The position numbers were made by a program, and so were the translations under genes. The notes beneath the pieces are model-generated. The model did not search any database. It saw only the letters and a list, made by a program, of their open reading frames with translations, and had not been told where the DNA came from. DNA of 64,000 nucleotides, from the IMG/VR virus record IMGVR_UViG_3300023184_000086, positions 1 to 64,000 of that record. The stretch is one strand, 5' to 3'. The DNA comes from a virus. Position 1 is the first letter of the stretch. Every line of letters starts with the position of its first letter. Below, one piece after another: positions 7,308 through 12,845 of the stretch.

Positions 7308-7756
7308 TATAGTTTCTCCAATACTGCTTGATATGCTTGAGCGTGACGTTTTTCAACACTCTTCAAAGCCGCAAAACGCTTTTCTGCTTTGGCAAGAACT
7401 TGTGCAAATTGTTTTGCATGTTCTTTACTTTCGGCAATTTGTTCTTTTGCTTCTTCTTCTGCTCTCCAATTTTTTTCAACTGTAGCATCTGCTAGCATAT
7501 TTGGATACATTGTGGTAAATTCAAATGTTTCACCTTCAATGGCTTTTTCCAAACATTCCTTAGTTGATGGTTTGCCAATAAGCAATTCCAAATGACCCCA
7601 CGCATGTAATAGTTCTTGATCTGCGGTATGTTCGAAATGTTTTGCAATATCTTCATGCCCTTCTTCTCGAGCAATCTTTGCAAAGTAGCGATATTTAATA
7701 TGTGCTTGGCTTTCTCCTGCCAATGCACTTTCCAAGTTTCTAACGGTAATTGACAT
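7307..7756 (-). CDS. Rubrerythrin (diiron, ferritin-like)
   Basis: The 149-residue protein is a four-helix ferritin-like domain. Visible ligands include E15 (LAGESQAH), E48 and H51 (ADQELLHAW), and later EGETFEFTTMYPNML and AESKEHAKQF. Rubrerythrins reduce hydrogen peroxide using electrons from a rubredoxin centre. The usual C-terminal rubredoxin domain is missing and is supplied by the next gene, with a one-base overlap. The ribosome site AAGGAG lies ahead of ATG at 7756. The pair probably protects the infected cell against peroxide. The 100-base upstream region is AT-rich, without a clear consensus promoter. Confidence 0.9.
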   Translation of the reverse strand: MSITVRNLESALAGESQAHIKYRYFAKIAREEGHEDIAKHFEHTADQELLHAWGHLELLIGKPSTKECLEKAIEGETFEFTTMYPNMLADATVEKNWRAEEEAKEQIAESKEHAKQFAQVLAKAEKRFAALKSVEKRHAQAYQAVLEKL

Positions 7757-7865
7757 CTTTTCTCCTTGTGTGTGATTGTCTTACAATGTTAATTGTACAT
7801 TTATTTACTATAGTAATCAACTATAAAATGATATTTTTCAATTGTAAATTCCTATTACAATAATA

Positions 7866-7892
7866 GGCAAGAGAAACCCGCCGAAGCGGGTT
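7866..7892 (-). terminator. Rho-independent terminator after the tmRNA
   Basis: The stem AACCCGC/GCGGGTT with a TTCG tetraloop on the minus strand is followed by TTTCTCTT. It ends the transcription unit that starts at the promoter at 8953-8981 and contains the two small peptides, the SGNH hydrolase and the tmRNA. Confidence 0.85.
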
Positions 7893-7935
7893 CTGGTTGT
7901 TTCTTTTATACAGTAAGTCCTACTGCACCTTAGCC

Positions 7936-7968
7936 TTAAGCGGCCATGGAATATAAACTATCGTTTGC
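7936..7968 (-). other. tmRNA proteolysis-tag reading frame (ANDSLYSMAA)
   Basis: Ten sense codons starting GCA AAC GAT and ending ATG GCC GCT TAA give ANDSLYSMAA. The AND start and the small hydrophobic AA end are standard for tmRNA tags recognised by ClpXP/ClpAP and SspB. The penultimate Met and SLYS core differ from the ANDENYALAA-type tag of E. coli. Confidence 0.88.
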
Positions 7969-8055
7969 CTTTAGTTTGATTTGCTTGATTTACGGTCATC
8001 GCCTACCGAGTTGCCGTCGCTGACTATTTGCCCAATCGATTACCAGAGCAGGCCC

Positions 8056-8140
8056 ATTATAAAACATACTACAAGGTATCCAGACTTCCAACCCCGGGTA
8101 ATCAACGTTTTACCGGTCGCCGATTTAGTAATATGCTTTA
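8056..8140 (-). other. tmRNA intervening segment between acceptor and coding pieces
   Basis: These 85 bases lie between the encoded CCA of the acceptor piece and the 5' end of the coding piece. In permuted tmRNAs the corresponding segment is removed by tRNA-processing nucleases, giving two RNA pieces. No reading frame of note lies within it. Confidence 0.75.
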
Positions 8141-8222
8141 TGGTGGACCTGGCCGGATTCGAACCGGCGTCTTGAACACATCCTCTTTGAAGGGATTACA
8201 ACTATTAACTTACAGTATATAT

Positions 8223-8654
8223 TTATTTTGTAGCGTCTGCAAGTTCTTTATATCCAGCCCAACTTGGATGAATATTATCTGTTTGCACACGGGTAATTGG
8301 TAATACTATATCACCATTTTCACCAGCAACTACTTTAACAAAACTTTGTATCCAATCTATTTCTAAACTACTAGATGGATTGTTACCGTGCGGAAGTATC
8401 CAAAATACACGATCGGCTTTAACAGCCTTGCGTATCTGTTGTAGTTCTAAAATAGTTCTTACACCTGTGTGATCGTTAGAACCCAAACTGATGATTACAG
8501 TCTTGGCAACAGGCAAGGCACCTTGATCACTTTCGAGATATTTCTTACGCCATTGTTGGCTATTGATACCGCCACGAGCATAGGCCACACATTCTGGTCT
8601 ATATTTGGCTGTACCTACGGCTATGCTATCACCTAGAATTAAACAGTCCAACAT
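8223..8654 (-). CDS. SGNH/GDSL-family hydrolase
   Basis: The 143-residue protein shows the SGNH blocks in order: GDS at residues 8-10 (nucleophile Ser10), Gly28-29 in ARGGIN, GSND at 58-61, and DNIHPSWAGY near 129-138 with the catalytic Asp and His. This is a complete single-domain esterase or acetylhydrolase core. It lacks a signal peptide, so it acts in the cytoplasm or on virion or cell glycans after lysis. The stop codon lies three bases before the tmRNA, within one transcription unit. Related small SGNH proteins occur in T4-like phages; the substrate is unknown, with deacetylation of sugars a reasonable guess. Confidence 0.85.
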   Translation of the reverse strand: MLDCLILGDSIAVGTAKYRPECVAYARGGINSQQWRKKYLESDQGALPVAKTVIISLGSNDHTGVRTILELQQIRKAVKADRVFWILPHGNNPSSSLEIDWIQSFVKVVAGENGDIVLPITRVQTDNIHPSWAGYKELADATK

Positions 8655-8656
8655 GA

Positions 8657-8761
8657 TTATTTTTTCTTCTTAGCGGCTCGTTTAGCCATAGTCTTTACAG
8701 TTTTTGGCTTAGGTGGTTTTTTACCTTTAAGGATCTGACTTACTCTACGGGGGCTTGGCAT
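8657..8761 (-). CDS. Very small basic peptide (34 aa)
   Basis: The frame reads MPSPRRVSQILKGKKPPKP and ends in a run of Lys/Arg/Ala (AKRAAKKKK). Fifteen of 34 residues are basic, so it probably binds nucleic acid or another acidic partner. It lies two bases before the SGNH hydrolase gene and 15 bases after the 48-aa gene in the tmRNA transcription unit. No family is recognised. Confidence 0.6.
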   Translation of the reverse strand: MPSPRRVSQILKGKKPPKPKTVKTMAKRAAKKKK

Positions 8762-8776
8762 AATGATATTTCCTAA

Positions 8777-8923
8777 TTAGTCAATACGAGAATAGTTAAG
8801 AACCATACCGGAACCGTACTGTGCTTCGGCAATCATTTTGGCTTGCCAATCGTTATCGGCACTGACTACAACATTAGCAGTTTGATATTGATTAAGACGA
8901 ACCCAAACAGTGTAACGGTACAT
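8777..8923 (-). CDS. Small hypothetical protein (48 aa)
   Basis: The frame MYRYTVWVRLNQYQTANVVV continues with SADNDWQAKMIAEAQYGSG and resembles a short ferredoxin-like beta-alpha unit seen in many small phage proteins. A strong AAAGGAG ribosome site lies seven bases upstream of the ATG, and a perfect promoter about 30 bases upstream, making it the first gene of the tmRNA unit. Function unknown. Confidence 0.75.
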   Translation of the reverse strand: MYRYTVWVRLNQYQTANVVVSADNDWQAKMIAEAQYGSGMVLNYSRID

Positions 8924-8952
8924 AGTAGACTCCTTTGTGTTGTTAAGTACTA

Positions 8953-8981
8953 ATTATAACAAGGTTTTACCTATTTGTCAA
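8953..8981 (-). promoter_or_regulatory. Perfect consensus sigma70 promoter of the tmRNA unit
   Basis: The minus strand reads TTGACA, 17 bases, TATAAT, with GGTAAAA in the spacer at the same offset as the promoter at 1693-1721. It drives four genes ending at the terminator at 7866-7892. Its strength suggests early, host-polymerase expression of the tmRNA. Confidence 0.88.
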
Positions 8982-9000
8982 CAGATATTTCACCAAAAAG

Positions 9001-9080
9001 TGGAGAAATCTGCAAGAATTGGCTTCTCCTGCCTCCCGGACTTGCACCTTCCAAAATGCTATGCATTATACCCTTGCAGA
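9001..9080. other. Intergenic inverted repeats, possible terminator or decayed tRNA
   Basis: This spacer holds CTGCAAG (9010-9016) and CTTGCAG (9073-9079), a perfect 7-bp pair 70 bases apart, and a nested GGAGAA/TTCTCC hairpin (9003-9030) that on the minus strand is followed by a short T run. The minus strand also contains GGTGCAAGTCC, which resembles a tRNA T loop, but no complete cloverleaf can be folded. It lies between the end of the 287-aa gene and the next promoter, so a terminator role is likeliest. Confidence 0.35.
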
Positions 9081-9089
9081 CTATAATAC

Positions 9090-9953
9090 TTATGTTTTTG
9101 TCGGTCGCCAGCAACTAACCCAATTTGCATTACTAGCAGCAGTCCCGCCCGGATAAGAAATAGTTATATCTCCATCGTCGGGATTATTCTTACCACCACT
9201 AGGAGTTTGATTACCGCCAACAAAACTATATTTTCCATTAGCGGCGGTATAAACAAAATTTACATGTCTATAACTCCAAAATGCAATATCTCCGGGTCTT
9301 GCTTCGGCTTTAGGTACTTGTACTGCTCCCCACTTTTCTGGATTGGTAGTGATAAGTGCAGCACTGGCAGTTTGAACATATCTGTAACCTGAGTTTTTAA
9401 GAGCAAAATTAATAAATCCCATACACCAAGCAGTTTGATCTGTAGTCCATGGGTTAGCAGAAGGATATCCAAGATTGGCCCATATGCTAGTAATTTTAGG
9501 ATTACTCGGTTTACCACCTTGTCCTGTCTCTCTCCAGGTACCCGATCCCGTTTCTGCAATTCTTGCTTCTAAGAATGGTATGATATCAGATGCAGTGGGA
9601 TCAGTTGCTATTGTTCCGTCTGGAACAGAAGCAGGATCGGATACTTCTGGAGTACCTGCATAGTTACCTTTAACACCATCGGCAGCAGCCGCAGGTTTAT
9701 AATACGCATTAGGTTCTCCATTTTGAGCAGCAATAGTATCATTGACCAATGTTTCAGCCGCTGCCTGATCACCTGGGGGAATAGTAACAGTAACTGATAC
9801 TGATGCCATTCCGAAAATTCCTGCACTACCGGGGGAACCGTAGGGTACTACAGGAACATTATTTACAAATACATTTGAACTTTGATAAACGTCTTCAACA
9901 CCGATCCCGCCATAAATTGCTTGGGCGGCATTTCCTGGTTTATATCCTGGCAT
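9090..9953 (-). CDS. PAAR-like spike tip fused to peptidoglycan hydrolase (NlpC/P60-like)
   Basis: In this 287-residue protein, residues 1-60 have a PAAR-like pattern (SSNVFVNNVPVVPYGSPGS), as found at the tips of contractile tail spikes. A Pro/Ala linker follows. Residues about 125-287 match the small NlpC/P60-like phage hydrolase type (TIGR02594): C177 in AWCMGFINFALKNSGY, PGDIAFW, H230 in RHVNFVY and GGNQT near 246-250. The Cys and His would be the catalytic pair for peptidoglycan cleavage during DNA injection. No signal peptide is present, as expected of a virion component. Functionally it could parallel the gp5/gp5.4 spike lysozyme of T4 with a different catalytic fold. Confidence 0.8.
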   Translation of the reverse strand: MPGYKPGNAAQAIYGGIGVEDVYQSSNVFVNNVPVVPYGSPGSAGIFGMASVSVTVTIPPGDQAAAETLVNDTIAAQNGEPNAYYKPAAAADGVKGNYAGTPEVSDPASVPDGTIATDPTASDIIPFLEARIAETGSGTWRETGQGGKPSNPKITSIWANLGYPSANPWTTDQTAWCMGFINFALKNSGYRYVQTASAALITTNPEKWGAVQVPKAEARPGDIAFWSYRHVNFVYTAANGKYSFVGGNQTPSGGKNNPDDGDITISYPGGTAASNANWVSCWRPTKT

Positions 9954-9974
9954 ACCATTCTCCTAATCTAATAT

Positions 9975-10262
9975 TTACCTTAGGGCAATATCAGTAGTAC
10001 TGTCTCTATATTGGTCTGCGGCCTCGTGCTTGCTAGTCATCATGGCAAATATATGTGACTTGTTTAAAGTTACTTCTTTGCCATTGCCGAGAAACATCCA
10101 AGGCATTAGTCCAACACCTTGACCATTAAGTGTAACACATAATGGTTTAATAATTTTAACCGTATCAGCAGTTTCGCTTTCAAAACGTGCTATAAGTTCC
10201 TCACCGTTGATTAGTTTTAAACTAACAACATCGGCAGATGTAAATCCTCTTTCTATTAACAT
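9975..10262 (-). CDS. Small conserved phage protein, Sm-like beta fold suspected
   Basis: The 95-residue protein contains VVSLKLINGEELIARFESET and then VKIIKPLCVTLNGQGVGLMPW, ending with KSHIFAMMTSKHEAADQYR. The alternating strands and the K-L-I-N-G-E-E-L-I-A-R motif look like a small SH3/Sm-like barrel. Proteins of this pattern occur in many T4-like phages, near structural or nucleotide-metabolism genes, without an assigned function. It lies two bases after the 153-aa gene. Confidence 0.65.
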   Translation of the reverse strand: MLIERGFTSADVVSLKLINGEELIARFESETADTVKIIKPLCVTLNGQGVGLMPWMFLGNGKEVTLNKSHIFAMMTSKHEAADQYRDSTTDIALR

Positions 10263-10263
10263 T

Positions 10264-10725
10264 TTATTCCTTTTCTTCTTTTGGTAATTCGCATAAAGCC
10301 TCTAAGGTCTTATAGTGATTGTATGCTTTCTTCAACGCTTCAAAGTGTTCTAATTTTTCTGGGTCTGGTACTAGTATGGCCAAACGCTTGGATATTGTTT
10401 CCATAAACTCGCCGAGATCGTGACCGTTTACTTTAACCTTGCCTTCAAACTCTGCATCACCCTTAACATTCAGTGATGATTGACTGTTACTGTTATTGAT
10501 AGTTGCCCAACTTGGCAGGCCGCTACCGTTGGTGGTAAAAACAGTACCGTTCATATTAGTAGTTGGAATTGTTCCGCCACTGCTGCCCGCAGCACCCACA
10601 TTGTATTGCGGGTATGGACCTATCATACTAGAAGTTAGATAGGGTATATTAGTTGTGTCTAATGTAATAGTATCAGCACCTATACTGGATATAGTTATGA
10701 TATCTTCGGGGATAGGAGAACTCAT
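10264..10725 (-). CDS. Putative virion-associated protein
   Basis: In this 153-residue protein the N-terminal half is Ser/Thr/Gly-rich (SMIGPYPQYNVGAAGSSGG, NGSGLPSWATINN) and the C-terminal half is a beta segment followed by helix: LNVKGDAEFEGKVKVNGHDL, then LGEFMETISKRLAIL and EHFEALKKAYNHYKTLEALC. The mix of fibre-like repeat and helical end is typical of minor structural proteins in T4-like phages. It overlaps the glutaredoxin gene by four bases (ATGA type). No enzyme motif. Confidence 0.6.
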   Translation of the reverse strand: MSSPIPEDIITISSIGADTITLDTTNIPYLTSSMIGPYPQYNVGAAGSSGGTIPTTNMNGTVFTTNGSGLPSWATINNSNSQSSLNVKGDAEFEGKVKVNGHDLGEFMETISKRLAILVPDPEKLEHFEALKKAYNHYKTLEALCELPKEEKE

Positions 10726-10943
10726 TTTAGATATTCCCTAAGTTCAGTAAATCCACCAACATGAGCCTCTTCAATAAAAATTTGAGGAAGAGTTCGTGCA
10801 TTAGGTACTGCTTCTAATAGTTCTTCTTTTGTATAACCATCACCAATCTTACGTTCTTCAATTTGATAACCTTTAGACTTTAGTAATGCGTGTGCTTGAT
10901 CACAGTAAGGGCAGTGATACTTACTCCATAATATTGCTTTCAT
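10722..10943 (-). CDS. Glutaredoxin
   Basis: The 73-residue protein starts MKAILWSKYHCPYCDQAHAL and has the CPYC redox centre, a cis-proline block (RTLPQIFIEEAHVGGFTEL) and the glutathione-side GG. I start it at ATG 10943, after AAAGGA, and not at an upstream in-frame start that would add 18 residues unlike the family. It is the likely electron donor for the ribonucleotide reductase encoded just upstream, as with T4 NrdC. It overlaps the next gene by four bases. Confidence 0.9.
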   Translation of the reverse strand: MKAILWSKYHCPYCDQAHALLKSKGYQIEERKIGDGYTKEELLEAVPNARTLPQIFIEEAHVGGFTELREYLK

Positions 10944-10945
10944 TT

Positions 10946-11575
10946 TTATCCTTTTATATATGATGCTTTGTAATAGGTTGATGCAACCATTGACCAACCT
11001 GCGTTTAAAAGATGTGATCTAATGACATTGTGATCATAATAATCTACAACATCGTCGTAAACAAATATTGCTCCTTTAGGTGCCCTTGGTTCAAAAAATA
11101 ATGTTTCATTAAGTGTGGTCTCTAAACTATGAGGCCCATCAAAATGTACTAATGAGTATTCATTAATTATCTGCTTACCCTTATCAAAATAAACAGGAAC
11201 ACCATCTGCAAATCTTTTAAAAAATTCTGTATCTTCCATTGGATACAGATAAAAATTAATGTTAGGATTTTCTATACAATATTGCGACATAGAAATCATA
11301 ATTCTATCACGCATATTATTTGTGTAATCTGTTTCTGCTGGAATAATATTCTCTTTCCAGAAATATGGAATCTCACCATAGGGGTCTATAGCAATATGTG
11401 TACGCGGCGCTATTTTTGTTTGAAGTGCATCTAATATACGTTTTGTTCCACCTCCGGCACGTAATCCTATTTCACAAGTAATACCAGGAACATCTCTAAC
11501 CATCATAGCAGCATCATACAATATGTAATAATCGCCACAACCGTCTTCAAATTCTCCTGCTTTGAAATCACTCAT
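10946..11575 (-). CDS. Class I SAM-dependent methyltransferase-like protein
   Basis: The 209-residue protein has a Rossmann-type entry (ITCEIGLRAGGGTKRILDAL), an acidic strand end (HIAIDPYGEIPYF), an active-site style HFDGPHSLETTLNETLFFEP and IFVYDDVVDYYDH. This is the pattern of the Methyltransf_24 group, which often modify sugars or small molecules. The G-rich loop EIGLRAGGG stands in for the usual E/DxGxGxG. It lies between the coiled-coil peptide after nrdB and glutaredoxin in one operon. The substrate is unknown. Confidence 0.7.
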   Translation of the reverse strand: MSDFKAGEFEDGCGDYYILYDAAMMVRDVPGITCEIGLRAGGGTKRILDALQTKIAPRTHIAIDPYGEIPYFWKENIIPAETDYTNNMRDRIMISMSQYCIENPNINFYLYPMEDTEFFKRFADGVPVYFDKGKQIINEYSLVHFDGPHSLETTLNETLFFEPRAPKGAIFVYDDVVDYYDHNVIRSHLLNAGWSMVASTYYKASYIKG

Positions 11576-11577
11576 TC

Positions 11578-11742
11578 TTATCCTCGTCTATTAATTGCTG
11601 AGGCTATCTGATTAACCTCGCTGCGTCTGCGACTGTTTTCTCTTTCTAATAAACCAATACGTTGATTTAATTCTTGATTTTGTTTAATCAATTGTTCAAC
11701 ATGTTGTTCAAGTTTTTTAATTTTATCAGTTTCGGTAGACAT
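11578..11742 (-). CDS. Small coiled-coil protein (54 aa)
   Basis: The frame MSTETDKIKKLEQHVEQLIK runs on through QNQELNQRIGLLEREN with clear heptads and a basic tail (SRRRSEV). The ATG shares one base with the nrdB stop (TAATG), showing coupling, and the stop lies three bases before the methyltransferase start. It is probably a dimeric adaptor; no function is known. Confidence 0.7.
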   Translation of the reverse strand: MSTETDKIKKLEQHVEQLIKQNQELNQRIGLLERENSRRRSEVNQIASAINRRG

Positions 11743-12845
11743 TATAGATCCGGTAGTTCGTCATAACTAACATTATCACTCATTACACCGATTACATAAT
11801 TAGTGCTTTCGGTTTCTTGTAATGCACTTTGTTTCTTGCCAATATTGACATGTTTATTAAACCATGGAATAGGACTTGAACGTGGATGCTCTTCAGCATA
11901 TTTGATACCAATGTCTTTTAGTCTAACGAATGCTGTATAATCCACAAAGTCTTTAAGGATAGCAGCATTGAGGCCAATCACTGGACCTTTCTTGAACAAG
12001 TAATCTGCCCAGGCCTTTTCTTCCGCTATGACCTCCATATACATAGCATACACTTCTTCCTTGCATTCTTCTACCACTTCGGCAAACCGTTCATCATCTT
12101 TTACCACATTATTAATTAACCAAGCAGTCCATTCTGCATGTAATAACTCATCCTGCAAAATTAAACTAATAATATTGCCGTTGCCAATATAGATTTTATT
12201 TTCAACCATGGCTAAACTTGTAGCAAATGAAACCATAAAGCGGAATGCCTCTAATGCATAACTAGCATTTAATGCTAGCCAAATTGCTTTAATATGACTT
12301 TTTTCGTTTACTGTTTTTGGATTGAGTTCTTTAAAACAATTTAGTTCATGCAGTTTGTCATAGTAGCGTCCAATGCTGGCAGACATGTCTACAATTTCTT
12401 TAGTGTCGTGAATCTTGTTAAATTCTTCTTTGGGCACACTATATACATTACGTATGATGTGACTATAACTCTTGCTATGTATATTAGTTTCAAAGAAACT
12501 CCAATTGCTTACCAAGGCTTCAAGTTCTGGTATGCTGATAACTGGACTAAAGATTTGACTTGGAGCACGACCTTGTATACTGTCCAATGCTGTTTGACGT
12601 AATAGATTGCTGGTGAAAATATGTTTGACAGCATCACTGGCATCCTTGTGATCCATCTTGTCTTTGGTCAAACTGATTTCTTCTGGTACCCAAAAGAATC
12701 CACGGGCTAATTCTTCAAACTTAGCGATCTTAGGATATTTGACTTCTTCAAAACGCTGGACGGTTACTGGACCCTCTATGTCCAAAAACATCTTGCGTTT
12801 GAGATAGTTTGTTTGTTTTGATAAATCGTATTGTTCTTTACTCAT
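11742..12845 (-). CDS. nrdB: Ribonucleoside-diphosphate reductase, beta subunit (class Ia)
   Basis: The 367-residue protein holds the diiron and radical site. Ligands are visible in LDSIQGRAP (Asp), FFETNIHSKSYSHI (Glu and His, with the radical Tyr four residues after the His), ALEAFRF (Glu) and LQDELLHAEW (Glu and His). NrdB generates the tyrosyl radical used by NrdA to reduce ribonucleotides for phage DNA synthesis. I start at ATG 12845, which overlaps the nrdA stop as ATGA; a GTG nine bases upstream is less likely. The length is near that of T4 NrdB (388 aa). Confidence 0.95.
   Translation of the reverse strand: MSKEQYDLSKQTNYLKRKMFLDIEGPVTVQRFEEVKYPKIAKFEELARGFFWVPEEISLTKDKMDHKDASDAVKHIFTSNLLRQTALDSIQGRAPSQIFSPVISIPELEALVSNWSFFETNIHSKSYSHIIRNVYSVPKEEFNKIHDTKEIVDMSASIGRYYDKLHELNCFKELNPKTVNEKSHIKAIWLALNASYALEAFRFMVSFATSLAMVENKIYIGNGNIISLILQDELLHAEWTAWLINNVVKDDERFAEVVEECKEEVYAMYMEVIAEEKAWADYLFKKGPVIGLNAAILKDFVDYTAFVRLKDIGIKYAEEHPRSSPIPWFNKHVNIGKKQSALQETESTNYVIGVMSDNVSYDELPDL

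Larger units (their letters stand above)
7900..8220 (-). ncRNA. ssrA: Circularly permuted (two-piece) tmRNA
   Basis: Read on the minus strand, the acceptor piece comes first. It has a T arm with GCCGG/CCGGC stem and TTCGAAT loop (8152-8168), acceptor strand CAGGTCC, a discriminator A and an encoded CCA ending at 8141. An 85-base intervening segment follows (8140-8056). The coding piece starts at 8055 with GGGCCTG, pairing fully with CAGGTCC (one G-U), then CTGGTAATCGATTGGG, matching the conserved tmRNA D-arm region. TTGGGC (8030-8035) pairs with GTTCAA (8172-8177) as helix 2. The tag frame GCAAACGAT... encodes ANDSLYSMAA and a TAA stop (7936-7968). ACTTAC (7913-7918) pairs with GTAAGT (8208-8213) near the break between pieces. 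tmRNA with SmpB rescues stalled ribosomes. The exact ends are estimated. Confidence 0.92.

Noticed and set aside
8141-8220. An ordinary tRNA (Leu-like CAA anticodon) ending in CCA on the minus strand
   Set aside because: The T arm and CCA are real but there is no 5' acceptor strand or D arm upstream; the matching strand lies downstream with a tmRNA tag, so this is the acceptor piece of a permuted tmRNA.
8028-8303. Plus-strand frames across the tmRNA locus
   Set aside because: They cross the RNA structure, have no ribosome site, and are explained by the permuted tmRNA and the SGNH gene on the other strand.
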